A stretch of 64,000 nucleotides of DNA, taken from NCBI GenBank assembly GCA_003224525.1, contig QHZB01000199.1:1-64000 (forward strand). The letters are read 5' to 3'. Each line of letters begins with the position of its first letter. Position 1 is the stretch's first letter. The translations under genes were made by a program, and so were the position numbers. A model generated the notes under the pieces. The model searched no databases and was not told the DNA's origin. It was given only the letters and a program-made list of their open reading frames with translations. This DNA is from Acidobacteriota bacterium (lineage in GTDB: Bacteria; Acidobacteriota; Terriglobia; Acidiferrales; UBA7541). Below are positions 46,063-55,472 of the stretch, piece by piece.

Positions 46063-48168
46063 TCAATTTCCGGGAGTCTTGAAATGCCGATCGAAGAAAT
46101 CGCTCGCCGCGTGATACGCCGCGAGCCAAGTCCGGTGCAGAAGAAAATCATGAATCTCGTCAGGGAAAACCAACTGATCGAAGGACACGCCTTGTTTGCG
46201 CAGCGCCTCGGCCAGGTCGACCATCTCGGCGAAGGGGACGTTGCGATCATCGTCGCCTTGAATCAAAAGCACCGGGGAGCGCCAAGTGCTAACGGAGGAA
46301 AGAGGTGAGGACTCCCAGGCTAACCGCGCGGCGTCCGTGCGCTCGTTGGGCTTGTAAGCGGCCATGAAGTTAGGGATTTCCGTGTTCCAGTCGTGCACGC
46401 CGTGAATGTCCACGCCAGCAGCAAACAAATCCGAGGCGCGGGCAAGCCCAAGAGCGGTGAGATAGCCGCCGTAGCTACCGCCCCAGAGCCCGATGCGGCG
46501 GGGGTCCACGTCCGAGCGGGCGCGAAGATAAACGCCCGCGCCCTGGACGTCGTTGAACTCGCTGGCGCCCATCGCGCCGTAATTGAGGGCTTCGCGAAAA
46601 TCGAGGCCGTAGCCAATTCCGCTGCGATAGTTCACGGAGAGCACAACATAGCCGCGGCTCGCAAGGTATTGATTCAGGGCGTAAGCATTACTGTAGTAGA
46701 ACATATAGTGCCAGCCGAGGAGCATCTGGCGGCGCGACCCACCGTGGAAGAACACGATGGCGGGATGGCGCGCAGCTTCGCTTGCATTCGACGGCAGGAA
46801 GAGCTGGCCGTGAATCTGCATGCCGTCAGCGGCGGAGAAAATTACCTGCTGAGGAGTGACCAGCGCGCGGGAAGGAAAATCCGAAGGAGCAGTTTCGGGA
46901 GCGAGGTCGCGGAGTTCACCTTTGCCCGTAAGGATCGCCGGACGCATGGGAGTTTGGGCGTCGGAATGGAGCACGAGGACAGTGCGATTGTCGCTCGCAA
47001 TCACCGGTTCGGTTTCGATGCCGCTGCCGGTGGTCACTGCTGCCGGACGTTCCCCTGAGGGGGAAACCCGCCAGACGTGACGGCGGTCAATGTCATCCTG
47101 GTTCGAGGAGAAAATAATCTCTTCGCGGTTCGCGCTCATCGAGACGCATTCCACTTCGAAATTTCCCGGCGTGAGCAGCTTGGCCGTTGCTCCGCTTGCG
47201 GAGACGGAGTATAGATGCAACCAGCCATCGCGTTCCCAGGGGAAGACGATCTGGCCTCGCGCGTCCCATAGCAACTGATTGTTCGAGACAACCTCGTGAA
47301 AAGCGCTGCCTCGGCCCGTTTCCGCGCGCCAGATTTCGCGCCCCTTGCCGGTCACGGCATCGGCAATTCGAATGGACCACGGCTGTCCATCGCGCCGCGG
47401 GCTGAATGGCAGGCGGCCTTTCGAAGCCGGGATTCGAAGGAAGGCGATCTGCCGGCTGTCGGGCGACCATGCCGGCTCCCGGTCCGTGTCCACACTTGGA
47501 TCCAGATAAATGAGCGACTTGGCGGCAAGGTCGTAAACACCGATGAAAGCGTGGTCGCCGCGGCGGCTGACGAACGCCAGTTTCGAACCATCGGCCGACC
47601 AGCGCAGATCGCTGGACTCGCCGTTCGCATGAATCAATTGCTCCGACTTGGCACCGCCGTTGAGCTTCGCGAGCCAGACTTGACTCTTCAAAATAAAGGC
47701 GACATCGTCTCGCTTGGGGGAGAGAGCGGGCGAGTGGCCTTCACCGAGGAGCTTCGTCTCGCCGGTCTCGATAGAGAGCGCCCAGATGCCCTGTTCGACT
47801 CCCTGCGGGGAACTTTGCGCATTGGGATACGGCCGGTTTAGAAATTCGAGGTCGCCTCCGCGCGTGTAAACGATCGTCGCCGCATCAGCAGACCAGCTCA
47901 ATTGACCGAGGTCCTGACCATCGGCTTCTTTGTAGGAAGTGGCTTGCCGCACTTTGTAACTTCCATCCGCCGCCGGTTCGGCAACCCAGAGATTGCGGCG
48001 GCCTTGCGCGTTGAACACCCACGCCACGCGTCCCTTAGCGGGCGCAGCGGTAAGCTCCGTCGGGAACGGCGCGCTCATCACCTGTTCCAGCGTGAAGGGT
48101 TTCTGCGCGTTCGCCCGCGGCAACACCATCAGCAGAACTGCTGCACACAACAGCGCATGACGCTTCAT
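46063..48168 (-). CDS. exported S9 family prolyl oligopeptidase-like peptidase
   Basis: 701 aa. The signal peptide is HALLCAAVLLMVLPRANAQ. An N-terminal beta-propeller of WD/PD40-type repeats (LSWSADAATIVYTRGGDLEF, PAWSPDSRQIAFLRIP) is followed by the alpha/beta hydrolase domain. The triad is visible: Ser in LWGGSYGGYLTALGL, Asp in IQGDDDRNVPFAE and His in DEIHDFLLHRTW. This is the DPP IV / acylaminoacyl-peptidase layout, which releases short peptides outside the cytoplasm. GGAGGG precedes the ATG. Located 53 bases after the AsmA-like gene. Confidence 0.93.
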   Translation of the reverse strand: MKRHALLCAAVLLMVLPRANAQKPFTLEQVMSAPFPTELTAAPAKGRVAWVFNAQGRRNLWVAEPAADGSYKVRQATSYKEADGQDLGQLSWSADAATIVYTRGGDLEFLNRPYPNAQSSPQGVEQGIWALSIETGETKLLGEGHSPALSPKRDDVAFILKSQVWLAKLNGGAKSEQLIHANGESSDLRWSADGSKLAFVSRRGDHAFIGVYDLAAKSLIYLDPSVDTDREPAWSPDSRQIAFLRIPASKGRLPFSPRRDGQPWSIRIADAVTGKGREIWRAETGRGSAFHEVVSNNQLLWDARGQIVFPWERDGWLHLYSVSASGATAKLLTPGNFEVECVSMSANREEIIFSSNQDDIDRRHVWRVSPSGERPAAVTTGSGIETEPVIASDNRTVLVLHSDAQTPMRPAILTGKGELRDLAPETAPSDFPSRALVTPQQVIFSAADGMQIHGQLFLPSNASEAARHPAIVFFHGGSRRQMLLGWHYMFYYSNAYALNQYLASRGYVVLSVNYRSGIGYGLDFREALNYGAMGASEFNDVQGAGVYLRARSDVDPRRIGLWGGSYGGYLTALGLARASDLFAAGVDIHGVHDWNTEIPNFMAAYKPNERTDAARLAWESSPLSSVSTWRSPVLLIQGDDDRNVPFAEMVDLAEALRKQGVSFDQLVFPDEIHDFLLHRTWLAAYHAASDFFDRHFKTPGN

Positions 48169-48220
48169 CGATCGTTTCCCTCCCAGCCTAAAGAATCCTC
48201 TTCATTCATAAATCCGACGG

Positions 48221-50848
48221 TCAATCCGCCGGCTGCCGGACGCCTGCCTTTTCCACCGAGATTTTTGGGCCATCGAGCGGTCCTGAAATCTTGAGCACGT
48301 GTCCAGCTCCGAAATCACTCGCCCTGCGGTCTTTGCTTTTTGGCGCGCTCGCGGTTTCGATCGACAAGTCGGCGTTTCGCGCGAAGCTGAGTGTTCCATT
48401 CACCAGCGTCAACTGCTTCCCGCCATCGAGCCGGAAGTCCTCCAGCAGGATGCTGCTGTCCTGCAAAAGAAGTGAGACTTCTCCCGCGGCCCAACGCGAG
48501 ACGCCCGTGTGTACGGCTCCGTCCGCGACGCTCGCGTTTACGTCCCACCCGCGAAACTCCACCTGGTTCAAATGAAACTCGCCGCGACCGGCCAGCTTTC
48601 CCAGGAGTTCGTCGCGGCCCACACCTTGGGTTTTCACCTGCAAGGTCCCCGACGCTACGCCGCCCAAGCGCTCCGCAATTCGCCCCGTCCCCGGCAGTTG
48701 CGCCAGGTTCACGCGTTCCAATTCCGCGGCGATCTCATAGACGGGCCTTGGCAAGAACTTCGCATCGATTTTTGCTCGCACTTTGCCGCCCGCCCATTCT
48801 GCCTGGGCTTCACGCACCTCGAGTTGGAGATCATGGAGGGATCCCTTGGCCAGCACTTGTTCCAGCTTCAACTTTTCGATCGTCAATTGCGCGATGCCCA
48901 GTTCGCCTTCCGCATTCACGCGGCGGACCAGTTCACTCGCCGGGGTGCTGGGCGCCGATCCTCCAAGCAGGGGGGGCAAAAGCCGCTGCAACCAGCTTGG
49001 CCGTGCTCTCGGCCCAACCCAGCGATCCAGGTCGGCGGCGTTCAACTGGTCGGCGTACAGATGAAATTTCCAGTTCGCGCCATTTTCTCCCTCGGTTCTT
49101 GCCGTTTCCTCGATATTGCCCGTCCACGTCCCGCCAAAGCCTTGGACTTTCATCAGGCGCGCGACGCGCCGCCCGTCGATCCAATCCAACTCGCTTTCGG
49201 AAATTTCCAGCGGCTGGTTCAACCCTGCCACAGTCAAATTTGCTTTGGTAAAGCCAATCCTGCCATTCCACCGGCCGGTGAGCGGCTGTTTCCACTCCCA
49301 CTTCGCGATTGCCGCCGCCTGGCCGTTCAATTCCCAGCCATGATTCAGCTGGCGCCCGAACGCCGCAGATAATTTCAGAAAATCTTCTACCTTGTTGAAG
49401 TTTCCCTCGACGCTGATGCTGCCTGCCCGCGTGTTCAGATCGTGCGCAAACGTCAGTTCGGCGGCGTTTTCCATGGCCAGCGCCGCGCGCCGCCGCTTCG
49501 GCGCCACTACGTCGCGAATTTCGCCTCCAAGAGCAACGCGCACCGGCCCAATCGTCAGCATGCCCCGCTCGCGGCCTCCGCTCACGGGACCGATTCGAAC
49601 GGGCTCCGCAAAACCCGGCACTTTCACGATTCCTCCGCTGCTAGAGAGCGCCATCGACTCCAGTACGAGTGGCCACCCGCGCACGATCATCGCGCCGGTA
49701 AAATACTGTTCCGCCGTCACACCCTCCGCCACGTCCGGATGAAACGCGCGATACCAGGCCAACAAGTCCGACTCCTGAATGCCCATCGAGTCCAGCCGCA
49801 ATTCCACCGAGGGTGTACTCCCGCCAACGAGACGGAACATACCGCGGAGATTCGATCTCGTTCCCTCCACGGCAATTTCCTCTCCGACCACGGTGCCCGC
49901 GCCAACGTTCCAGCGGCCTTTGACACTCACGTTCAGACGGGGATTATCGGAACGTTCCGTCAAATCCCATCGATGCATCTGCACGGCGCGTCCTTCGACC
50001 GTGAACCTCCAGTCTCCGGGCCCATCTTCCTTCGCGAGCCCGCTTTTCGCCCTGGCATCCAGCGCAAACACGCCGCGCAAACCGTAATCCTGCCCGCGGA
50101 ACAGCCGGAAGACGTCCGCCATGGACGCCTCGCTCCAGTGCAGAGTAATTTCTGCGGGCTGCAGCCGTGTCGAAGTCCCCGCCACGTCGCCGAGCACCTT
50201 GATCGATCCTACTGACTGCAGCGAGACTCCACTCCGCCAGGGTTGGGCCTCCAACTGCAGTTGCCAGCGCCCGGGCGAGATCTGCTCCACGTTCCCCGAA
50301 ACAGCCGTGAACGCAAATGGCAACTTATCATCCCCGGTCTTAAAGTTGATGCGACCTTCATCGAATTCTATTTTTTCCAGCCGATTCACGGGAGCGACCG
50401 GCGGGGGCGGTCCATAAACGCGCCCGCTTTGCGCAGGATTGGCCATTGCCGGTGGCAGCCACCTCTCCAGATTCCAGCGGCCTTCCGAATTCCGGACCAG
50501 GATCAGGCTCGGCTGCTTCAGCGACATGGTTCCAAATTCAAAATGGCCTCTCAGCAGACCCATCCACCGCAGACCGGCGCTCAGGTGCTCCGCACGGAGA
50601 AAGTATTCCTGGCCGAACGCGGGGTCCTCACCCACGCTCACACGGTGGGCATCCAGCTGCGGACTTGGCAGAATCCGCACGTCGAAACTGGCGACCTCCA
50701 CGGGCCGTCCGAATGCTCTTTCCAGGTGTGTTACAAGGTACGCATGCACGCGGTGGGTCCGCGCCAGAAGAGACACCCCGGCCTGCAAGACGATGATGAG
50801 AACTACGATCACCAGCGCCGGTTTCCACCACTTTTGCGGCTTGCTCAT
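48221..50848 (-). CDS. AsmA family protein
   Basis: 875 aa. An N-terminal membrane anchor (KPALVIVVLIIVLQAGVSLL) precedes the AsmA domain: FGRPVEVASFDVRILPSPQL, then LSAGLRWMGLLRGHFEFGTM and LILVRNSEGRWNLERWLPP. The long beta-rich middle and the C-terminal part (GRGEFHLNQVEFRGWDVNAS, FRLDGGKQLTLVNGTLSF) match the repeating-groove architecture. AsmA-like proteins span the periplasm and help move phospholipids to the outer membrane. It follows lepB by 112 bases on the same strand. Confidence 0.92.
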   Translation of the reverse strand: MSKPQKWWKPALVIVVLIIVLQAGVSLLARTHRVHAYLVTHLERAFGRPVEVASFDVRILPSPQLDAHRVSVGEDPAFGQEYFLRAEHLSAGLRWMGLLRGHFEFGTMSLKQPSLILVRNSEGRWNLERWLPPAMANPAQSGRVYGPPPPVAPVNRLEKIEFDEGRINFKTGDDKLPFAFTAVSGNVEQISPGRWQLQLEAQPWRSGVSLQSVGSIKVLGDVAGTSTRLQPAEITLHWSEASMADVFRLFRGQDYGLRGVFALDARAKSGLAKEDGPGDWRFTVEGRAVQMHRWDLTERSDNPRLNVSVKGRWNVGAGTVVGEEIAVEGTRSNLRGMFRLVGGSTPSVELRLDSMGIQESDLLAWYRAFHPDVAEGVTAEQYFTGAMIVRGWPLVLESMALSSSGGIVKVPGFAEPVRIGPVSGGRERGMLTIGPVRVALGGEIRDVVAPKRRRAALAMENAAELTFAHDLNTRAGSISVEGNFNKVEDFLKLSAAFGRQLNHGWELNGQAAAIAKWEWKQPLTGRWNGRIGFTKANLTVAGLNQPLEISESELDWIDGRRVARLMKVQGFGGTWTGNIEETARTEGENGANWKFHLYADQLNAADLDRWVGPRARPSWLQRLLPPLLGGSAPSTPASELVRRVNAEGELGIAQLTIEKLKLEQVLAKGSLHDLQLEVREAQAEWAGGKVRAKIDAKFLPRPVYEIAAELERVNLAQLPGTGRIAERLGGVASGTLQVKTQGVGRDELLGKLAGRGEFHLNQVEFRGWDVNASVADGAVHTGVSRWAAGEVSLLLQDSSILLEDFRLDGGKQLTLVNGTLSFARNADLSIETASAPKSKDRRASDFGAGHVLKISGPLDGPKISVEKAGVRQPAD

Positions 50849-50960
50849 CTCGCTCGGAAGTTTCGCAGACTCACGCGCAAAAAGGTAGGGGTGTGCCGGT
50901 GTTCTGATTGAAGCGAAGAGATTTGTTCGCTCCCTGGTTTCTTTATCTTGGAATGAAATC

Positions 50961-51767
50961 CTAATGCACGGTATGGAGCATCCGGCCCCATCGCGTTCGA
51001 GAAGGCAGATGAACCAGCGTTTGAAGAATGCCGGTCAATCGTGACCAAAACGTGGTATCACCGCTATAGTCGCTGCTTTTCGCTTCCACCGACCAGTAAA
51101 TCAAGAAGGGCCGCCCCATGATGGCATCACGATCAACAAATCCCCAGTAGCGGCTGTCCTGACTGTGATCGCGGTTGTCACCCATGGCGAAATACCTCCC
51201 GGGCGGAACGACAATCTCGTCACCCTGAACATACTTGCGGATCTCAGGGCGCCATTCAGGAATCGCATTGAGCGAAATCATCTGGCCTCTAATGGAAGGG
51301 AAGGAATAGTTGAACGGATCGTACGATGCCGACGAATCATGAACCGCATACGGTTCATACAAGCGCTTCCCGTCAATGAACACATCCCCGTCGATCAGTT
51401 TCAAGTGATCTCCAGGCAAGCCGATGACACGCTTCACGAAATGCTGGTGATCCGCGTAGGGGTATTTGAAAACGATAATGTCGCCGCGTTCCAGTTGGCG
51501 GTACGGAAGCAGTTTTTCATACCAGGCGCCGGTGCCGCCGAAAATAAACTTATTCACCAGCAAGTGGTCGCCGATCAGCAGGGTGCCCTCCATCGATGCC
51601 GACGGAATTTTGAAGGCCTGTACGATGAAACTTGTGCCGAAGAGCGCCAGAATCACCGTCACCAGCAGTGATTCCAGATATTCGGAAATCGTGGTCTGGT
51701 CCGCGTGGCGCTCCTGTTTTTTTTCCGGCGCCTGTTCTTCGATTTCTGTCACTGTCTCGTCCGGCAT
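50961..51767 (-). CDS. lepB: signal peptidase I
   Basis: 268 aa. One N-terminal membrane helix (YLESLLVTVILALFGTSFIV) is followed by the catalytic serine in IPSASMEGTLLIGDHLLVNK, the catalytic lysine in FVKRVIGLPGDHLKL, and the box E motif AMGDNRDHSQDSRYWGFVDR. The enzyme removes Sec signal peptides at the outer face of the inner membrane; the many exported proteins in this window are its likely clients. Six bases separate it from rnc, a common lepB-rnc neighbourhood. Confidence 0.96.
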   Translation of the reverse strand: MPDETVTEIEEQAPEKKQERHADQTTISEYLESLLVTVILALFGTSFIVQAFKIPSASMEGTLLIGDHLLVNKFIFGGTGAWYEKLLPYRQLERGDIIVFKYPYADHQHFVKRVIGLPGDHLKLIDGDVFIDGKRLYEPYAVHDSSASYDPFNYSFPSIRGQMISLNAIPEWRPEIRKYVQGDEIVVPPGRYFAMGDNRDHSQDSRYWGFVDRDAIMGRPFLIYWSVEAKSSDYSGDTTFWSRLTGILQTLVHLPSRTRWGRMLHTVH

Positions 51768-51773
51768 TCCGCC

Positions 51774-52523
51774 TCAGCCTTTCGCTTCCGCGCGTTCGAG
51801 TTGTTCCAAGGCGCTCCGTGCCGCACGTTGCTCCGCCTCTTTTTTCGTGCTGCCTTCGCCTGTTGCCATGCATTCCCCGTCAATCCAAACCTCGATTTGG
51901 AAAACCTTTTGGTGGTCGGGACCGCTTTCTCCGGCCACGCGATATTCCGCCGTTGCTTGCCCTCGACCCTGCAAGAGTTCCTGCAAGGCGGATTTGCGAT
52001 CAGACTCCGAGATGCGCTCACCGCGCTCCTCGAGCGCCTGCTCGAACAGCACCTTTCGCAACACCTCGCGCACGGCACTCAGTCCGCCATCGAGGTAAAC
52101 CGCAGCCACTACTGCTTCGAACGCATCGGCCAGCAGCGTCTGCTTGTCCCGCCCGCCGGTTTTCTCCTCCCCGCGCCCTACCCGCAGGTGCTCCCCAAGG
52201 CGGAGCCGGCGCGCCGCCGCCTCCAGGGAGCCTGCATTTACGATCCGCGCGCGGCTCTTGGAAAGCTGCCCTTCGCTCCACTCCGGAAAAGTCGCCAGGA
52301 GATATTCGCTCGCAAGCAGCTCGAGGACGGCATCTCCGAGGAACTCCAGCCGCTCATTGTCCCGGGGAAGCAAGGCAGAGACAGGCTCTTCGGCGCCTGT
52401 TGCGCGCAATTCGGGGACTGCTGAACTGTGCGTCAGCGCCCTCTCGAGGAGTTCTTTTGTTGAAAACTTGTATCCCAAACACTCCTCAAACGCTCCGTCT
52501 GCGATCCGGATATCTTCTTGCAT
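51774..52523 (-). CDS. rnc: ribonuclease III
   Basis: 249 aa from the ATG at 52523; the longer ORF to 52646 overlaps the preceding gene and has no suitable start site. The RNase III signature is ERLEFLGDAVLELLASEYL with later DAFEAVVAAVYLDGG, and the C-terminal double-stranded RNA-binding domain has DRKSALQELLQGRG and GEGSTKKEAEQRAARSALEQ. It processes rRNA precursors and regulatory duplexes. Between a TPR gene and lepB in one run. Confidence 0.95.
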   Translation of the reverse strand: MQEDIRIADGAFEECLGYKFSTKELLERALTHSSAVPELRATGAEEPVSALLPRDNERLEFLGDAVLELLASEYLLATFPEWSEGQLSKSRARIVNAGSLEAAARRLRLGEHLRVGRGEEKTGGRDKQTLLADAFEAVVAAVYLDGGLSAVREVLRKVLFEQALEERGERISESDRKSALQELLQGRGQATAEYRVAGESGPDHQKVFQIEVWIDGECMATGEGSTKKEAEQRAARSALEQLERAEAKG

Positions 52524-52549
52524 AAATTCCGCCTTGCCGGCGGTCTGGC

Positions 52550-53425
52550 TCACTTCGGCGCGCTCAGTTGCGTCGCGCCAAGCTTTTTCGCATCTTCGGC
52601 CTGAGTCTTGCAGGTCCCCTGCATGGGCCCCGTCATGGCTGCGCATTTGTTGAAGGCCGCCACCGCATCATCGAAGTGTGAAGTGATCTTGTTTGTTATA
52701 CCTAATAGATAGTAATTCACGGGGTCCGGATTCGGATCAATCTTCACGGCTTGCTCGAGCTCCGGAATCGCTTCTGCATGCTTCCCTCGCCGCACGTAGA
52801 CCAATCCCAAACCGCTATGGGCCATTGCCAGCGCTTGATTCCTCGCTGACGCAAAAGCTTCCTCGGTCATGTTCTCTGGCCTGGAGAGCGTCGGCGCAAT
52901 CTCGATGGCTTGTTTGGAATACTGTTCCGCTTTGGCCAGCACCTGCATGGCATCGGGGGCACTCGACTTCCAGCTCCGAGGCAGCGTCTGCCCCATCAAC
53001 GCTAGCGTCGATACGTCACTTGGAGTCAAGGCAATCTCTTTTTCTCCAACTTCCTGCATCTTTTGCATGTTTCCAACTTGCACGTACGCGAAAGTCAAGG
53101 CGCCATACACGGGCGGCCTGTACCGGCTCTCGGGATATTTCTGGAGAAATGCTTCACCGGTCTCAATCTTCTTCGCAGCATCATTCGGATTCACGGCTTG
53201 AAAAGCCTTGTACGCAGCCTCTTCTTCGGCATTCACCGGCGCCGGTACGTCCAGCGTCAGAGGTGTAACCTCCGGGGTCTTCGGTTTGTCGCTCGGCTGC
53301 GCCGGAGGCTGGCTCTTACTTCCCTGGCCCTGCTGCGAACCCTGCCCCGCTGCAACTCCGCTCGCACATACTAGCAATCCCGCGATGGTTACCGCTCCCA
53401 ACCAGATATTCCACGTCTTTCTCAT
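52550..53425 (-). CDS. exported TPR-repeat protein
   Basis: 291 aa from the ATG at 53425, preceded by GAGGAGAAAAGGG. Signal peptide NIWLGAVTIAGLLVCASGVA, a Gln/Pro/Lys linker (GSQQGQGSKSQPPAQPSDKP), then helical repeats: LTFAYVQVGNMQKMQEVGEK, GLGLVYVRRGKHAEAIPELE and YLLGITNKITSHFDDAVAAF. TPRs mediate protein contacts in the periplasm. The two tail cysteines (FNKCAAMTGPMQGTCKTQ) could form a disulfide. First gene of the tight rnc-lepB run. Confidence 0.85.
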   Translation of the reverse strand: MRKTWNIWLGAVTIAGLLVCASGVAAGQGSQQGQGSKSQPPAQPSDKPKTPEVTPLTLDVPAPVNAEEEAAYKAFQAVNPNDAAKKIETGEAFLQKYPESRYRPPVYGALTFAYVQVGNMQKMQEVGEKEIALTPSDVSTLALMGQTLPRSWKSSAPDAMQVLAKAEQYSKQAIEIAPTLSRPENMTEEAFASARNQALAMAHSGLGLVYVRRGKHAEAIPELEQAVKIDPNPDPVNYYLLGITNKITSHFDDAVAAFNKCAAMTGPMQGTCKTQAEDAKKLGATQLSAPK

Positions 53426-53522
53426 CCCTTTTCTCCTCGTTCCTTCTTCCTTCACCCGGTCTTCGTAAAGGGAGCCACCTCAGCTCATCAGCCAACTCCG
53501 CCGGGCAAGAATCGACCTTTGT

Positions 53523-55163
53523 TCACGGTCGCGCTATAGGTTTATCTCCGGCAAACACCGCTAGCCCCTTTTGCGCCGCTTGCTTGGCCTGCTCCGGCCC
53601 GCCTTCCACGCTCAGCACGGACTGATATTCCATCTTTGCTACTTCAGAATTCCCTTCATCATCGTAAATCCGGGCCAGGTAGACGTGCGACCACGCCAGC
53701 ACCATGGGATCTTGAGTCGCCGCATGTTCACCGGCGGTCAGGCGCCCGAATACCTGCTTGGCTCTTGCCGCATCGTGATCCAGGAGCGCCACCAATCCAA
53801 TTCCGTACCACGCCCGCGCTTGATCCGGATATTTCGTCAGAACTTTTTGAAACGATGTCTCCGCCGCGCGGGGATTTTTTTCCGCGATCCGCCGCTCCCC
53901 CTCCGTCAGCGCCGTAATGACCTCTCGATCATTCGGCACCGTCGGCGGCGCCGCGCTTCTCCGGCGCGCCACTTCTTCACCCGCTGTTTCGTCCACCAGC
54001 TTGGTCGTTTCGGACGGCGCAAATTTCACCGCCGCCAGCCGCTTCGTTTCACCTCCTACATCAATGGCCCTCACCAAATCCGGGAAAAAGAGCTTCATCG
54101 ACGGTTCGGAGTTTTCGAATTTGGGCAGCGCCACGAAGAGCGGTTTCACCAGAACGTACCCGTCTTCATCGTCCCGGCTCATAGCCGCCTCCCGTTCGCC
54201 GGGGGACATGCGCTTCAGTTTCAGTTCCACCGCGCGCACCGTGCATTCCGCAAAGTACGACGCATAGTCGTCCTTTAACTCCGGCGCCAGACGCGGCGCG
54301 GCAGCGGCCTTCTCAAATAACGGACGCTTTACTGCCGTCACGTGGGGATACATCATCGGCAGCGGGTCCAGGAGGAAGTGCAGAAACGCATGACGGACGA
54401 CGTCCGCCGGAATCTCTTCTCCTCCGCTCAGCACTAGCGCATAGTGATCCCCAAAATTTCTTACGTTGGTGATACCACCCACCAGCGGCTCGACAACGAC
54501 TGCAAATGTCCGCGGCCCGGACGGCTCGAGGATTTCACGCAGATATCCGGACGCGACGAAAACAATCTGCGATACCGGATCGTGCAACCGCTCGACTTCG
54601 CGGCTATAAATCGGCTGCACTTGCCGCCACAGTTGCCCGATTTTCTGTTCTTGATAATAGTTCGAAAGGATCTCGCTGAAACCCCCGAGCGCAATGAGGT
54701 CCGGTGGCAACTCATCCCGCCTCAAAACCGGCTGAAACGCGGGCGCGGGCCCAGACACCAGGCCAAACCACAAATACCTTGAGAGCGTCGCCCCGGGATC
54801 CCGCAGCTCATGCTGCCGGTAAAACTCCCGCACCGCTTCCACCGCGGGACCTTGTTGCTGCCGCAAGCGCTCCCGCATCTGCGCCCGGAACGCCGTCCAA
54901 TTGTCGGAGCTGAAGTTCGATTCGAAACCCGCTGCCAGCAGCGCGCAAATCGTTGTAAACATCGCCTCGCTGCCGTCCACACTTACGGTGCCCTGCGGAG
55001 CACTCCTCGTGCGCGGTCGTGGCGCAGGCGTCTGCGCCCCTGTGGGCGTTTGTGTTTGCATTTGCGCTGGTACTGGCGCGGGCGCCTGAGCGTGCCCAGC
55101 CGCCGGTAGGGCCATCACCGCGCACAATCCAATCAACAGCATCTGTCGTTGAAGTTTTTTCAT
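53523..55163 (-). CDS. exported protein with degenerate HExxH-like site and TPR tail
   Basis: 546 aa from the ATG at 55163; the longer start at 55232 lacks a signal peptide. Signal peptide QMLLIGLCAVMALPAAGHAQ, a Pro/Gln/Thr-rich linker, then a domain with YYQEQKIGQLWRQVQPIY and RHAFLHFLLDPLPMMYP, followed by DYASYFAECTVRAVELKLKR. The order resembles DUF4932-type metallopeptidase-like proteins, but the expected HE is HA, so the zinc site looks lost. The C-terminus has TPR-like helices (SFQKVLTKYPDQARAWYGIG). It heads the minus-strand block, divergent from the LssY-C gene. Confidence 0.72.
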   Translation of the reverse strand: MKKLQRQMLLIGLCAVMALPAAGHAQAPAPVPAQMQTQTPTGAQTPAPRPRTRSAPQGTVSVDGSEAMFTTICALLAAGFESNFSSDNWTAFRAQMRERLRQQQGPAVEAVREFYRQHELRDPGATLSRYLWFGLVSGPAPAFQPVLRRDELPPDLIALGGFSEILSNYYQEQKIGQLWRQVQPIYSREVERLHDPVSQIVFVASGYLREILEPSGPRTFAVVVEPLVGGITNVRNFGDHYALVLSGGEEIPADVVRHAFLHFLLDPLPMMYPHVTAVKRPLFEKAAAAPRLAPELKDDYASYFAECTVRAVELKLKRMSPGEREAAMSRDDEDGYVLVKPLFVALPKFENSEPSMKLFFPDLVRAIDVGGETKRLAAVKFAPSETTKLVDETAGEEVARRRSAAPPTVPNDREVITALTEGERRIAEKNPRAAETSFQKVLTKYPDQARAWYGIGLVALLDHDAARAKQVFGRLTAGEHAATQDPMVLAWSHVYLARIYDDEGNSEVAKMEYQSVLSVEGGPEQAKQAAQKGLAVFAGDKPIARP

Positions 55164-55425
55164 GCCTTTTGCTGCAGTCCTCACTCGGGGCCAGTCGACG
55201 TTTCTTTCTCCACCTGTCGCGGCTCTCCGCACGGAAGGGCATATCTGGGCGCGGTCTATGTCCTCTTGCTACGGCATCTTGCCAATCTACAAGCCCCCAA
55301 CGCACTCCGTCAAGGAATCCCGCTTCTTCTCTACGAACCCTCCGCGTCTGCGCGTGATCCTCTGTTCTTCGCCATGCGAGTCGATTACTCGATCGAGACA
55401 ACGCTTGCGCCTGTCCCGAGCATCT

Positions 55426-55431
55426 ATAATA
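55426..55431 (+). promoter_or_regulatory. candidate -10 box of the LssY-C gene
   Basis: TATAAT 42 bases before the ATG at 55473, in the 309-base divergent spacer. The -35 is not close to consensus. Confidence 0.5.
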
Positions 55432-55472
55432 GTAGAGATGCTCTCTGGATCTGCGCGGGATGGCCCGCTTCC

